Part shown: positions 1 through 8,932 of the stretch, piece after piece
Layout of the letters: every line of letters begins with the position of its first letter
Numbering within the stretch: the first letter of the stretch is position 1
Origin: Pseudomonadota bacterium
GTDB lineage: Bacteria; Pseudomonadota; Alphaproteobacteria; Caulobacterales; Caulobacteraceae
Assembly (NCBI GenBank): GCA_021816155.1
Contig: JAKAZA010000024.1
Span: forward strand, 1 to 36,562
Length of the DNA: 36,562 nucleotides
Direction of reading: 5' to 3'
Notes under the pieces: generated by a model
What the model saw: the letters and a program-made list of their open reading frames with translations, nothing else
What the model was told of the DNA's origin: nothing
Databases searched by the model: none
Made by a program: the position numbers and the translations under genes

Positions 1-41
1 TCGAGCGCGGCTTGGCGGGCGGGATCGGCGGTCACGGCCAT
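1..41 (-). CDS. Partial gene start, probably RsmB-family rRNA methyltransferase
   Basis: Only the first 13 codons are inside the window. On the minus strand an ATG at 41 opens a frame reading MAVTADPARQAAL that runs off the left edge. An opening of the type DPARxAAL fits the N-terminal NusB-like domain of RsmB (16S rRNA m5C methyltransferase), and in many alphaproteobacteria rsmB lies divergent to the DUF1674 gene, as here. A GGGAG lies upstream of the ATG. The call rests on a short peptide and on synteny, so it is tentative; the adjoining sequence would settle it. Confidence 0.4.
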   Translation of the reverse strand, partial: MAVTADPARQAAL

Positions 42-111
42 GGCCTGCCCGCACTCCCGGCGTCGCGCAAGTCCTGGCCGCGGCGATCGTGCGGGTCTAG
101 AGCGATCGGGC

Positions 112-312
112 ATGGCCGAACCCGATCCACCCGCCGGCGCAGCGCCGGGCAAGCAGCTTTCGCCAGCCGCGCGCCGCGCGCTGGAGGAAGCCGCCGCGCG
201 TCGGGCCGCCGCCCCTCAGGCGCCACTGCCGCCCGAGGAGGGCGGGCCGTCGGGGCCAGAGCCGACCCGCTACGGCGACTGGGAGAGAAATGGCGTCGCG
301 TCCGACTTCTGA
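112..312 (+). CDS. DUF1674 / SdhAF4-type small protein
   Basis: A 66-residue protein ending in TRYGDWERNGVASDF, the C-terminal signature of the DUF1674 family. Mitochondrial members (SdhAF4/Sdh8) bind the flavinylated succinate dehydrogenase subunit SdhA before complex II is assembled; bacterial members are presumed to do something similar but are poorly studied. The N-terminal half is rich in Ala, Pro and Glu and is probably disordered. The ATG at 112 was chosen because upstream codons (from 40) look non-coding and the family is short. There is no clear Shine-Dalgarno. It is divergent from the apparent rsmB start at the left edge, a common alphaproteobacterial arrangement. Confidence 0.75.
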   Translation: MAEPDPPAGAAPGKQLSPAARRALEEAAARRAAAPQAPLPPEEGGPSGPEPTRYGDWERNGVASDF

Positions 313-355
313 CGCGCTCGCCTGTGGGGTGCGTCTGCTCGCCGCTCGGGAGTGC

Positions 356-375
356 GGCCGTTAAGGTTAACGGCC
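356..375. promoter_or_regulatory. 20-bp inverted repeat upstream of small secreted-protein gene
   Basis: GGCCGTTAA, two G bases, then TTAACGGCC: a perfect 9-bp dyad with a 2-bp centre, ending 22 bp before the ATG at 398. The 2-nt centre makes a transcribed hairpin unlikely, so an operator for a dimeric regulator is the better guess. The two TTAA cores recall CtrA half-sites, but their spacing (2 bp instead of 7) does not fit the CtrA consensus. Confidence 0.4.
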
Positions 376-397
376 TGACCGGGGCACGGAGGCGACG

Positions 398-844
398 ATG
401 AACTATCGGGCGGGTCTGATCGCTTGCGCGCTGGCGCTGATCGGCTGGGGAACGGCGTTCGCCGGTGGGTACTGGGACGCGGGGCCGTCGCCAGCGTCCC
501 CTGCGCCCCAATACGCCGCCGCGCCGCCTTGTGAACAGGCCTGCGCGCCGCCGCCTTGCGGCTGCTGGCGGGACAGCCGTCCGCTCGTCCGCCGCGAAGC
601 GCCACCGCCGGCGCCGGCGGTGGCGCTTCCGGTGGATTTCTTCGACGCCGAGGGCGGCGTCGGCCCCGCGTTTCCCGATTCCGGATACGGGGGCGGCGGC
701 TACGTCGGGATAGGGGCGTTCGCCGCCGCGCAGGGCTTCGCCTCCGCGTCGGTCAGCGAGAACATCGGGGTCAACGTGTCGATCCTGCAGCGCGGCATGC
801 GCAGGCGCTGGATGTCCCACGGCTGCTGTGGCCGTCGCTGGTAG
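398..844 (+). CDS. Small exported Pro/Cys-rich protein, function unknown
   Basis: A 148-residue protein with a clear Sec signal peptide (basic NYR, hydrophobic LIACALALIGW, likely cut after AFA at about residue 22). The mature part starts with a Pro/Ala/Cys-rich stretch containing CEQAC and CGCW clusters, followed by a Gly-rich segment (GYGGGGY) and a basic, Cys-containing tail. I do not recognise a family. CGGAGG lies just before the ATG at a good distance, and third-position GC is high, so the frame is probably real. Codons from about residue 67 to 78 are made of the perfect 34-bp palindrome listed separately, and a 20-bp dyad lies in front of the gene. The export signal and cysteines suggest a periplasmic or envelope location. 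Confidence 0.6.
   Translation: MNYRAGLIACALALIGWGTAFAGGYWDAGPSPASPAPQYAAAPPCEQACAPPPCGCWRDSRPLVRREAPPPAPAVALPVDFFDAEGGVGPAFPDSGYGGGGYVGIGAFAAAQGFASASVSENIGVNVSILQRGMRRRWMSHGCCGRRW
596..629. repeat. Perfect 34-bp palindrome inside a coding region
   Basis: The half-site GAAGCGCCACCGCCGGC (596-612) is followed without any spacer by its exact reverse complement (613-629). The symmetry stops at the next base pair on each side. It encodes part of the EAPPPAPAVAL stretch of the small exported protein. There is no T-run, so it is not a standard terminator. I see no second copy in the window. Confidence 0.9.
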
Positions 845-847
845 GCT

Positions 848-1567
848 TCAGCCCTTCGCCATTTCCGCGGCGATGGCGAAGGCCGCGGCGCGGGGATCGT
901 CGGCGGCGGTGACGGGCCGGCCGCACACGATGTGGCTCGCGCCCTGGCCGAGCGCGTAGGCCGGTGTCTCAGCGCGAGCCTGGTCGTCGCGCCCCGCCCA
1001 TGCCGGCCGGACGCCGGGCGTCACCACCAGGAAGTTCGGGCCGCCGATCCGGCGCGCCAGCGCCGCCTCGCGCGGGCTGACGATCACGCCATCCGCGCCT
1101 GCCTCGAGCGCCTGGCGCACGCGCCGTTCGACGAGGTTGACCACCGACGTCGCGTAGCCGATCTGAGCGAGGTCCGCGTCGGCCAGGCTGGTCAGAACGG
1201 TCACGCCCAGCACCTTCAGCGGCGCGCCGGCTCGCCCACGCACCGCAGCCGCCAGCACCTGCGGCTCGGCGTGGACGGTCAGGAAGTCGCCGGCGCCGCT
1301 CGCCGCGATCGCCGCGGTCGCCTTCTCCACCGTCGCGCCGATGTCGTGCAGCTTCCAGTCGAGGAACACCTTGCGTCCGGCCCGCTTCAGACTGAGCGCC
1401 GTCTCGGCGCCGCCCATCGCGAGGAGCTGGAGGCCGATCTTGTAGAACGCCACTGCGTCGCCGAGTCGCTCGACGAGGTCCTCGGCCTCGGCGCGGCTTG
1501 CGAGGTCGAGCGCCACGATGAGACGTGGGTCGGCTTTGACGGGACGCGCGGCGACGCCGACGGCCAA
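848..1567 (-). CDS. pyrF: Orotidine 5'-phosphate decarboxylase
   Basis: The 239-residue protein converts OMP to UMP, the last step of de novo pyrimidine synthesis, in the cytoplasm. The catalytic signature is intact: FLDWKLHDI with D70, K72 and D75, plus the phosphate-binding VTPGVRP and the C-terminal IVCGRPV. Length matches the family (about 230-240). The start is TTG at 1567, supported by AAAGGAGG five bases upstream on the minus strand; no ATG lies between it and the conserved core. The 3' end converges on the exported-protein gene with 3 bp between the stops, and the 5' end is divergent from the MarC gene. Confidence 0.97.
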   Translation of the reverse strand: MAVGVAARPVKADPRLIVALDLASRAEAEDLVERLGDAVAFYKIGLQLLAMGGAETALSLKRAGRKVFLDWKLHDIGATVEKATAAIAASGAGDFLTVHAEPQVLAAAVRGRAGAPLKVLGVTVLTSLADADLAQIGYATSVVNLVERRVRQALEAGADGVIVSPREAALARRIGGPNFLVVTPGVRPAWAGRDDQARAETPAYALGQGASHIVCGRPVTAADDPRAAAFAIAAEMAKG

Positions 1568-1612
1568 GGCAGCCTCCTTTGGACAGGTGTCGATCTAGGC
1601 TAAGCATTGAAA

Positions 1613-2305
1613 ATGAGCCCGGCCCACTTCGCGGTCAACTTCTTCGTCGCGCTCTTCGCGCTGATCGATCCTATCGGCAACACGCCGCTGTTCGCGGCGG
1701 CGACCGCGGGCGCCGCCGCGGCTGGCCGCCGGCTGACGGCGCTCTACATCGCGCTTTTCTCGTTCGGCTTTCTGACGTTCTTCTTCGCCACGGGCCTGGC
1801 CCTGCTTCAGTTCTTCGGCATCGGACTCACAGCGTTCCGGATCGCTGGAGGCGTGCTGCTCTTCCTCCTGGGGCTCGACATGGCCCGCGGCGACCTCGCG
1901 CAGACGCTCGGCGATGCGGCGGGCGACGCCGCCGACATGTCGCCCAGGGTCTACGCAAGGCTACGCTTCGAACGACTGGTGGTGCCTTTCGGCATGCCGT
2001 TGCTTATCGGGCCGGGGGCGATCTCCACGGCGGTGATCTACGCCGGCGAGGCGCGGCGGATGGGTTGGCCGGGGGAGGCGATCGGCGTCGGCGTGATCGC
2101 GGCCATCGCGCTCGCCATGCTGGCTTCGTTCTGGGTCTCGGGCGCGGTCACCCGCGCTCTGGGCGGGGTCGGCGCCGTCATCGTGATCCGCGTGCTCGGC
2201 CTCATCCTGTGCGCGATGGCGGTGCAGTTCATCATGGCGGGCGTCGCGGACGCGACCTTCGGCATCCTGCGGCCGGCCGCCGCGACGCCCTACCGCAGCA
2301 GCTAG
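1613..2305 (+). CDS. MarC/UPF0056 family inner-membrane protein
   Basis: A 230-residue, strongly hydrophobic protein with about six membrane helices. The N-terminal motif ALFALIDPIGNTPLF is diagnostic of the MarC family, and a related loop recurs in the second half (VVPFGMPLLIGPGAIS). The family is widespread; the old link to multiple antibiotic resistance in E. coli was not upheld, and no transported substrate is firmly known. The ORF track starts at a TTG (1607); the ATG two codons later (1613) is preferred, though neither has a good ribosome binding site. It is divergent from pyrF and its stop abuts the convergent dehydrogenase stop directly. Confidence 0.88.
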   Translation: MSPAHFAVNFFVALFALIDPIGNTPLFAAATAGAAAAGRRLTALYIALFSFGFLTFFFATGLALLQFFGIGLTAFRIAGGVLLFLLGLDMARGDLAQTLGDAAGDAADMSPRVYARLRFERLVVPFGMPLLIGPGAISTAVIYAGEARRMGWPGEAIGVGVIAAIALAMLASFWVSGAVTRALGGVGAVIVIRVLGLILCAMAVQFIMAGVADATFGILRPAAATPYRSS

Positions 2306-3106
2306 TCAGAGCCGCCGGAAGCGGCTGGCCTGGCCCTGCATCAGGGCCATGCCCCACTCGTCGGGCAGCAGCTTCGAGAGCGCGGCGATGGCCTTGTTCG
2401 GCGCGCCAGTGACGCAGATCGGCCGGTTGGCCTCCGCCGCCTCGTAGCCGGCCTGCGCCACCTCGTCGGCGCCCAGCCACATCCAGGTCGGCGCGGCGTT
2501 GGTCACCCGTTCGCGCGTGCCAGCCGCATCGTGGAACTCCGTGTAGGTGAGCCCGGGACAGAGCGCGCTGACGTGGACGCCCGTGCCGGTCGTCTCCAGG
2601 TGCAGGCCTTGCGAGAAGCGGATCACCAGCGCCTTCGCCGGACCGTAGAGCGTGTGGCCGGGCGCCGGCGGGGTCAGGCCCGCGAGTGAGGCGACGTTGA
2701 CGATCCGCCCGAACCGGCGCTCGAGCATTCCGGGCAGCACCCTGTGGCTCAGCTCGCAGACCGCCGTCACCATCACCTGCAGCAGCGCGGCCTGGTCCGC
2801 CCATCCCGTCGCCGTATAGGCGCCGGGCACGCCGTAGCCGGCGTTGTTGACGAGGGCGTCGACGGCGCGGCCGTTGTCCGCGACCTGGGCCAGGATCGCG
2901 CGCGGCGCCTCCGGGTCGGCGAGATCGGCCGGGATCACAAGGCTCGCCACGCCGAAGCGCAGCCGCGCTTCGTCGGCGAGCTGGTGCAGTCGGTCGGCGC
3001 GCCGGGCGGTCAGGGCGAGATCGTAGCCGTGGCTCGCATAGACCCGCGCCAGGGCCGCGCCGATGCCCGAAGAGGCGCCGGTGACGAGCGCGAGGCGTCC
3101 GCTCAA
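2306..3106 (-). CDS. Short-chain dehydrogenase/reductase
   Basis: A classical SDR with the cofactor motif TGASSGIG at residues 9-16, the NNAG structural motif, and the catalytic Ser (NVAS) and YxxxK (YGPAK). An Arg-rich stretch after the second strand (ARRADR) suggests NADP(H). The substrate cannot be read from sequence. The C-terminal part (about 60 residues beyond the Rossmann core) is of the type seen in DltE/YqjQ-like SDRs. I chose a TTG start at 3106 (266 residues) because AGGAGG lies five bases upstream and the core begins at once; an ATG at 3127 and the track start at 3181 are possible but lack good ribosome binding sites. It is divergent from kup. Confidence 0.85.
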   Translation of the reverse strand: MSGRLALVTGASSGIGAALARVYASHGYDLALTARRADRLHQLADEARLRFGVASLVIPADLADPEAPRAILAQVADNGRAVDALVNNAGYGVPGAYTATGWADQAALLQVMVTAVCELSHRVLPGMLERRFGRIVNVASLAGLTPPAPGHTLYGPAKALVIRFSQGLHLETTGTGVHVSALCPGLTYTEFHDAAGTRERVTNAAPTWMWLGADEVAQAGYEAAEANRPICVTGAPNKAIAALSKLLPDEWGMALMQGQASRFRRL

Positions 3107-3300
3107 AGCTTCCTCCTGCGACGACATGACCCACATCCAGGGGCGCGCGGCAAGGTAGGCGTCCGGCGCGTCGGAAGACAACGCCCAGCCGCGCCGGCGA
3201 CACGGCGGGAATTGAACGGCGCGTGGAACCGGTGTACGCGCCCCGCCGCTGCATGAGGGAGCGCTGCGCGAGAAAGCGCCGGCGACCCGGAGGAGAAGGT

Positions 3301-5334
3301 TTGGCTCTCGAAGCCCCGTCGCAAGCGGCCGCCCCCGACGCTGCCGGCCACATCTCGGAAGCCACCACCGACGCCGCGCCGGCCGGGACGCCGCACGCCA
3401 GCGTCGGACGCAGCGCGTTCCTGGCGCTGGCGGTCGGATCGCTTGGCGTGGTCTTCGGCGACATCGGCACGAGCCCGCTCTACGCGTTCCGGTCGGCGTT
3501 GCTGGCGATGCAGACGCCCGACGAGCTCAAGGGCGGCTCGAAGAACATCGCCGCCATCGTGCATCCCTCGCAGATCTACGGCGTGATCTCGCTGGCCCTT
3601 TGGGCGCTCATCATGGTGGTGACGGTCAAGTACGTCCTCTTCCTGATGCGCGCGGACAACAAGGGCGAGGGCGGCGTGCTCTCGCTCATGGCGCTGGCGC
3701 AGCGCGCGCTGGGCCGCCGCACGCTGGCCATCTTCATTCTCGGGCTGATGGGCGCGGCGCTGTTCTACGGCGACTCGGTGATCACGCCGGCGATCTCCGT
3801 GCTTTCGGCGGTCGAGGGCCTGCGCACCATCGATGCGATCAAGGACGACGTCACCACCGGCTTGGTGATGTTCATCAGCATCGGAATCCTCGTCGGCCTG
3901 TTCGTGGTGCAGTCGCGCGGGACGGCGCGCGTGGGCCAGCTGTTCGGGCCGGTCATGCTGGTCTGGTTCATAGCCATGTTCGCGTTGGGCGCGATGCACC
4001 TGATGGACGACCCGCGCATCTTCTTCGCCTTCAACCCGGGATACGGGATCACATTCCTGTGGACCCACGGCTTCGTGGGCTTCCTGGTGCTGGGCTCGGT
4101 GTTCCTGACCGTCACCGGGGCCGAGGCCCTTTACGCCGACATGGGCCATTTCGGGCGATGGCCGATCCAGTCGGCTTGGCTGTTCCTCGCGTTCCCGTGC
4201 CTTGCGGTGAACTATCTTGGCCAGGGGTCCGACGCGCTCGCCAAGCTCGCCTGGGCCAGGCGCATGGGCCGTCCATTCATGGACCACAATTGGTTCTTCA
4301 TCCTGGCGCCCAACTTCATGCGCCCGGCGCTCGTGATCCTGGCCACCCTGGCCACCGTGATCGCCTCCCAGGCGGTGATCACCGGGGCCTATTCGATGAG
4401 CCAGCAGGCGATACAGCTCGGCCTTCTGCCGCGCATGGACGTGCGCCGCACCTCGGAGACCCAGACAGGCCAGATCTACCTGCCGCAGATCAACCTGATG
4501 CTGCTCGTGGGGGTGCTGGCGCTCGTGGCGTTCTTCCAGACGTCCGACGCGATGTCGAACGCTTACGGCCTGGCGGTCACGGGCACCATGGTGGTGACCA
4601 CGACGCTGGCCTTCATCGTCGTTCGCCAGCTCTGGAAATGGGGGCCGCTGCGCACCGCCGCTCTGATCGGCCCGCTGGTGGTGATGGACCTGACGTTCCT
4701 GTCGGGCAACGCGCTGAAGGTGTTCCACGGCGGCTGGGCGCCGGTTCTGATCGGACTGTCGCTCTTCACCGTGATGCTCACCTGGAACCGCGGCACCCAG
4801 CTGCTGGCCGAAAAGACGCGGCGCGACAGCGTGCCTCTCGCAGACCTCGCCGACATCCTGAAGAGCCGCGCGCCGCACCGCGTGGCGGGCACCGCCGTCT
4901 TCCTCACGTCCGACCCGGATGTCGCGCCCGTGGCGCTGATGCACAATCTCAAGCACAACAAGGTTCTGCACGAGCAGAACGTCATTCTTACGGTCGTCAC
5001 GGCCGAGACGCCGAGGGTCCGGGACGACGCCCGGATCAAGATCGAGCCGGTGTCGAGCGACTTCAGCAAGGTGATGATCACCTATGGCTTCATGGAGAGT
5101 CCCAACCTGCCCGCTGCGCTGGCGCTCTGCCGCAAGCAGGGGATGAAGTTCGACATCATGACCACCAGCTTCTTCCTCGGGCGCCGCTCGGTGGTTCCCG
5201 CGGCGCAGTCCGGCATGCCGCTCTGGCAGGACAAGCTGTTCATCTTCCTCATGAAGAACGCCACCAACCCGACCGATTTCTTCAACATCCCTCCGGGCCG
5301 GGTGGTCGAGATGGGCGCTCAGGTGACGGTCTAG
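3301..5334 (+). CDS. kup: Kup potassium uptake transporter
   Basis: A proton-coupled K+ uptake system of the KUP/HAK/KT family. The family signature [11 protein letters not shown] lies at residues 53-63, followed by about twelve hydrophobic helices to about residue 470 and a cytoplasmic C-terminal domain. At 677 residues it is slightly longer than E. coli Kup (622) because of an Ala/Pro-rich N-terminal extension of about 35 residues. The start TTG at 3301 is chosen because GGAGGAG lies five bases before it; the ORF extends upstream to 3223 but without a comparable site. It stands alone, divergent from the SDR and 82 bp ahead of argG. Confidence 0.93.
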   Translation: MALEAPSQAAAPDAAGHISEATTDAAPAGTPHASVGRSAFLALAVGSLGVVFGDIGTSPLYAFRSALLAMQTPDELKGGSKNIAAIVHPSQIYGVISLALWALIMVVTVKYVLFLMRADNKGEGGVLSLMALAQRALGRRTLAIFILGLMGAALFYGDSVITPAISVLSAVEGLRTIDAIKDDVTTGLVMFISIGILVGLFVVQSRGTARVGQLFGPVMLVWFIAMFALGAMHLMDDPRIFFAFNPGYGITFLWTHGFVGFLVLGSVFLTVTGAEALYADMGHFGRWPIQSAWLFLAFPCLAVNYLGQGSDALAKLAWARRMGRPFMDHNWFFILAPNFMRPALVILATLATVIASQAVITGAYSMSQQAIQLGLLPRMDVRRTSETQTGQIYLPQINLMLLVGVLALVAFFQTSDAMSNAYGLAVTGTMVVTTTLAFIVVRQLWKWGPLRTAALIGPLVVMDLTFLSGNALKVFHGGWAPVLIGLSLFTVMLTWNRGTQLLAEKTRRDSVPLADLADILKSRAPHRVAGTAVFLTSDPDVAPVALMHNLKHNKVLHEQNVILTVVTAETPRVRDDARIKIEPVSSDFSKVMITYGFMESPNLPAALALCRKQGMKFDIMTTSFFLGRRSVVPAAQSGMPLWQDKLFIFLMKNATNPTDFFNIPPGRVVEMGAQVTV

Positions 5335-5416
5335 GCGCGCCTGCGGCGACAGCCCTTGCGCTTACCCGCCCGACGCCCTTAAAGGCGCGCCTCGCTCTCG
5401 CTGGGGACACCCGCCC

Positions 5417-6649
5417 ATGGCTGACCTGCCACCGCCGAAGAAAGTCGTGCTCGCCTATTCGGGCGGCCTGGACACCTCGATCATCCTGAAGTGGCTGCAG
5501 ACCGAATACGGCTGCGAGGTGGTCACCTTCACCGCCGACCTCGGCCAGGGCGAAGAGCTGGGACCCGCGCGCGAGAAGGCGCTGATGCTGGGCATCAAGC
5601 CCGAGAACATCTTCATCGAGGATCTGCGCGAGGAGTTCGTGCGCGACTATGTGTTCCCGATGTTCCGGGCCAACACGGTCTACGAAGGGCAGTACCTGCT
5701 CGGCACCTCGATCGCCCGCCCGCTGATCGCCAAGACGCAGATCGACATCGCCCGCAAGGTCGGCGCCGATGCAGTCAGCCACGGCTCCACCGGCAAGGGC
5801 AACGACCAGGTCCGCTACGAAGTCGGGTACTATGCGCTTGAACCCGACATCCGGGTGATCGCCCCCTGGCGCGAGGAGGGCTTCTTCAAGAGCCGCGAGG
5901 CGATGCTCGCCTATGCGGAAGCGCACCAGATCCCGATCGCCAAGGACAAGCGCGGCGAGGCGCCGTTCAGCGTCGACGCCAACCTCCTGCACTCCTCGTC
6001 CGAGGGCAAGGTGCTGGAGGACCCGTCCGTCCAGGCGCCGGAGATGGTCTACCAGCGGACGATCGCGCCCGAGGACGCGCCCGACAAGGCGCACGTCTTT
6101 ACGATGGACTTCGAGAAGGGCGACCCGGTGGCGATCGACGGCCAGCGCCTGTCGCCCGCGGCGCTGCTGACGAAGCTCAACGAGCTCGGCCACGACAATG
6201 GCATCGGCCGGCTCGACCTGGTGGAGAACCGCTACGTCGGCATGAAGTCGCGCGGCGTATACGAGACCCCCGGCGGGACGATCCTGCTCGCCGCCCACCG
6301 GGGCGTCGAGTCGATCACGCTCGACCGCGGCGCGATGCACCTGAAGGACGAGCTGATGCCCCGCTACGCGGAGCTGATCTACAACGGTTTCTGGTTCACC
6401 CCCGAGCGCGAGATGCTGCAGGCGGCCATCGACTACTCGCAGCGTCACGTCACGGGGCAGGTGCGGATCAAGCTTTACAAGGGCAACGTGACCGTGATCG
6501 GACGCACGAGCCCCTACTCGCTCTACGACCAGGATCTCGTCACCTTCGAGGAAGGCAGCGTCGCCTACGACCATCGCGACGCCTCCGGCTTCATCCGTCT
6601 GAATGCGTTACGCCTGCAGGTGAAGGCGAGGCGCGACCGGCGGGCCTAG
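5417..6649 (+). CDS. argG: Argininosuccinate synthase
   Basis: The enzyme joins citrulline and aspartate with ATP to make argininosuccinate, the penultimate step of arginine synthesis. The ATP pyrophosphatase loop AYSGGLDTS is at residues 13-21; the citrulline/aspartate region [12 protein letters not shown] and the C-terminal ATP/tetramer segment with [10 protein letters not shown] are present. The 410 residues match the family. ATG at 5417 directly precedes the conserved core; no strong ribosome binding site is seen. The gene is in the same direction as kup but separated by 82 bp, so joint transcription is uncertain. It converges with the symporter gene. Confidence 0.98.
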   Translation: MADLPPPKKVVLAYSGGLDTSIILKWLQTEYGCEVVTFTADLGQGEELGPAREKALMLGIKPENIFIEDLREEFVRDYVFPMFRANTVYEGQYLLGTSIARPLIAKTQIDIARKVGADAVSHGSTGKGNDQVRYEVGYYALEPDIRVIAPWREEGFFKSREAMLAYAEAHQIPIAKDKRGEAPFSVDANLLHSSSEGKVLEDPSVQAPEMVYQRTIAPEDAPDKAHVFTMDFEKGDPVAIDGQRLSPAALLTKLNELGHDNGIGRLDLVENRYVGMKSRGVYETPGGTILLAAHRGVESITLDRGAMHLKDELMPRYAELIYNGFWFTPEREMLQAAIDYSQRHVTGQVRIKLYKGNVTVIGRTSPYSLYDQDLVTFEEGSVAYDHRDASGFIRLNALRLQVKARRDRRA

Positions 6650-6698
6650 AGCGGGCTGTATTCGGGCTGCGGCGGCCTTCGCCGCCCGGCCGTTCCGT

Positions 6699-8201
6699 TC
6701 AGGCGATGATGTCGGACGGCGTCTCGGCGAAAGCGGGCGTGTGGCTGAGCGCTTCCAGGTTCGCCTCGTGCGAGCTGCGGTTCAGCCGGTAGAAGAACAG
6801 CAGCGAGACCGCCGCGAGATTGAGCGTCAGGTTCGCCGGCAGCCACAGCAGCGCCATGTTGCGCATGACCACGGGGTCGACGAAGTCGACGTGACCGGCT
6901 TGCGCGCCGACCGGGAACCGCACGACCTCGAGGATGAGCGCGCCGAGCAGCCCGCCGATGCCAGTGGTGAACTTCGGCAGCAGGTTGGAAGCGGCGAAGA
7001 GCAGGCCCTCGGAGCGGACGCCGGTCCGGACCGCATTGTCCTCGGCGACGTCGGCGATCATCGAGCCGACGATGATGAAGCCGATCAGGGCCAACGTGTT
7101 GGAGAAGAAGCCGTCGATGGCCAGGATGGCGGGTATCGCCGGCGCGCTGTTCGGCGGGAGCCAGCCCAACAGTCGCAGCCCGACGGGCAGGACGCCGCCA
7201 AGGATGGCCAGCGTGAAGACGACCATCATGGTGCGCTTCTTGTCGAGCGCGCGCGACAGCATCGGCGCCGCGACGATGGCCAGCAGCGACGATGGGGCGA
7301 CGAGAAGGCCGATCACGCCGACCATCTGGGGCGATAGCCCCCAGAAGTAGTAGTTCATGAAGGCGTTGATGGTGGCGGTGAGGCCGCCAGCGATCCCGGA
7401 CAGCAGGCCGGCGCCCATCACCGCAATCAGCGACGGATTGGCCAGCGTCGTGAAGACCTCCCGCAGCGCCGCCGTCAACGACTGGCGTCGCTCCGGCGCC
7501 TGCCAGAGAGCGGGAATGTAGCGGTGCGTCGCCGCCGATGAGATGAGGATCGCGCCGAACGTCAGGACCGCCGCGAGCACGCCGAAGCTGGCGTAGGCGG
7601 CGGGGTCATTCTGGCCCAACGGATGGCTGGCGTCCTTGCGTAGGAACACGGTCTGCATCGTCAGGAACACGGCGACGCCGCCCGCGAAGCCGAAGAAGTA
7701 GCGGAAGCTGATGAGCGTCGTCCGATCGTGATAGTCCGGCGCGAGTTCCGGGGTCAGGGCGTCGCTCGGGATCTGGTAGAGGCTTACGCAGAGCCGCAAG
7801 GCGATCAGAAGGAGGAGAGTGTAAGCGGCGACCGCTGGCGGCGAGAACGCGTGCGGCGGCCGCCACAGCAGGAATATGGCGACGGCGATCGGAAGGGCCG
7901 AGGCGTACATGAACGGATGTCGTCGGCCCCACGGCGTGCGCAGCGTATCGGAAAGGCGCCCGATCAGCGGATCGAACACGGCGTCGATGGCCAGCGAAAC
8001 GAAGACGACGAGCCCGACGATCGCCGGGTCGAGACCGATCACGCGGACCAGGAAGTAGGTGATCGTGGCCTGCGACAGGGCCGCGCCGGCGGTCGCCTGC
8101 GCTACCGAACCGATTCCGTAGGAGACCTTCGTGGCAAGGCCCAGCCGCGGCGGCTTAGACGCTTCGTTCAAGACGCTGATTCCCGCCGCCCCCCGCTCCA
8201 C
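6699..8201 (-). CDS. MFS transporter of the GPH (sugar:cation symporter) type
   Basis: A 500-residue membrane protein with about twelve helices. The sequence DAVFDPLIGRLSD followed by RTPWGRRHPFM is the hallmark of the glycoside-pentoside-hexuronide symporter family (MFS_2), in which the Asp residues of helix II take part in cation coupling. Substrates in this family are mostly sugars or glycosides but also sulfonates and lipids, so none is assigned; there is no neighbouring sugar enzyme. The track start at 8201 is a GTG without a clear ribosome binding site; a TTG at 8171 would shorten the protein by ten residues. Confidence 0.88.
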   Translation of the reverse strand: MERGAAGISVLNEASKPPRLGLATKVSYGIGSVAQATAGAALSQATITYFLVRVIGLDPAIVGLVVFVSLAIDAVFDPLIGRLSDTLRTPWGRRHPFMYASALPIAVAIFLLWRPPHAFSPPAVAAYTLLLLIALRLCVSLYQIPSDALTPELAPDYHDRTTLISFRYFFGFAGGVAVFLTMQTVFLRKDASHPLGQNDPAAYASFGVLAAVLTFGAILISSAATHRYIPALWQAPERRQSLTAALREVFTTLANPSLIAVMGAGLLSGIAGGLTATINAFMNYYFWGLSPQMVGVIGLLVAPSSLLAIVAAPMLSRALDKKRTMMVVFTLAILGGVLPVGLRLLGWLPPNSAPAIPAILAIDGFFSNTLALIGFIIVGSMIADVAEDNAVRTGVRSEGLLFAASNLLPKFTTGIGGLLGALILEVVRFPVGAQAGHVDFVDPVVMRNMALLWLPANLTLNLAAVSLLFFYRLNRSSHEANLEALSHTPAFAETPSDIIA

Positions 8202-8246
8202 TTAAGCGTCAGAGGGGGGGCGGCGTCCATTAATTCGCGCAAACGA

Positions 8247-8267
8247 CCGTCCGCAGGCTGCGGACGG
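8247..8267 (-). terminator. Hairpin downstream of grpE
   Basis: A 9-bp perfect stem (CCGTCCGCA / TGCGGACGG) with a 3-nt loop lies 20 bp beyond the grpE stop. Read on the minus strand it is followed by TCGTTTGCG, a poor T-run, so termination may be partial or Rho-assisted. It is well placed to end the hrcA-grpE transcript. Confidence 0.5.
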
Positions 8268-8287
8268 GATGGGGCAAGGCGCCCGGA

Positions 8288-8932
8288 TCAGGCCTTGGTG
8301 TCGACCGCGCCGCCTGAGTCCGCGCCGCCTGCGGCCGCGTAGGGGTTCTGGGCGACGGGGTCCGCGGACTCCGCGCCACCGGAGCCGCGGGCGGCCACGA
8401 TGACCATCGCCGGGCGCACCAGGCGGCCGAACAGCTCGTAGCCGGGCTGGATCACCTGCAGCACGCCGCCGCCGGCGACGTCCGGCGCGGACTGCTCCTG
8501 CATCGCCTGGTGCAGGTGCGGGTCGAACTTCGCGCCACGCGCCGGGTCGATCTTCTTGAGCCCGTTGCGCTCGAACGCGCCCATCAGCTCGCGCTCGGTC
8601 ATTTCGAGGCCAATGGCGAGGTTCTTGACCAGAGGGTCGGCCGCGTCCTTCGGCGCGTGCATCATCGCGCGCTGCAGGTTGTCCGCCACGCCGAGGAGAT
8701 CGCGCGCGAACTTCTGGATCGCGTAGGCCCGCGAATCGTTGGCTTCGCGCTCGGCCCGCCGCTTCGTGTTCTCGGCGTCGGCCGCGACCCGCAGCACCTG
8801 GTCCTTCAGCGCCGAGATCTCGGCCCGGAGCGCCTCCACGTCGTCGTTCTGCTCCGCGGCGGCGGTCGCGTCGGCCTCGGTTCCCTGACCGTTCGCCGGC
8901 GTTTCGTCGTCACTCATCGTTCTGTCCGTCAC
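8288..8932 (-). CDS. grpE: GrpE nucleotide exchange factor
   Basis: GrpE releases ADP from the chaperone DnaK. The 214-residue protein has the expected layout: an acidic disordered N-terminus, a long coiled coil (about 30-85, [20 protein letters not shown]), the conserved [10 protein letters not shown] and FDPHLHQAM segments and the beta-wing with [21 protein letters not shown]. The GTG start at 8932 overlaps the hrcA stop (GTGA), suggesting translational coupling; an ATG five codons later (8917) is an alternative. The Gly/Ala-rich tail after about residue 183 is variable in the family. dnaK and dnaJ are not in the window. Confidence 0.97.
   Translation of the reverse strand: MTDRTMSDDETPANGQGTEADATAAAEQNDDVEALRAEISALKDQVLRVAADAENTKRRAEREANDSRAYAIQKFARDLLGVADNLQRAMMHAPKDAADPLVKNLAIGLEMTERELMGAFERNGLKKIDPARGAKFDPHLHQAMQEQSAPDVAGGGVLQVIQPGYELFGRLVRPAMVIVAARGSGGAESADPVAQNPYAAAGGADSGGAVDTKA

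Noticed and set aside
3103-4971. Minus-strand 622-codon ORF opposite kup
   Set aside because: His/Arg/Glu-rich shadow frame with no recognisable motif; kup is certain.
6669-6685. Hairpin GCGGCG/CGCCGC between argG and the symporter gene as a terminator
   Set aside because: Stem of only six pairs and no T-run on either strand; such hairpins are common in this DNA.
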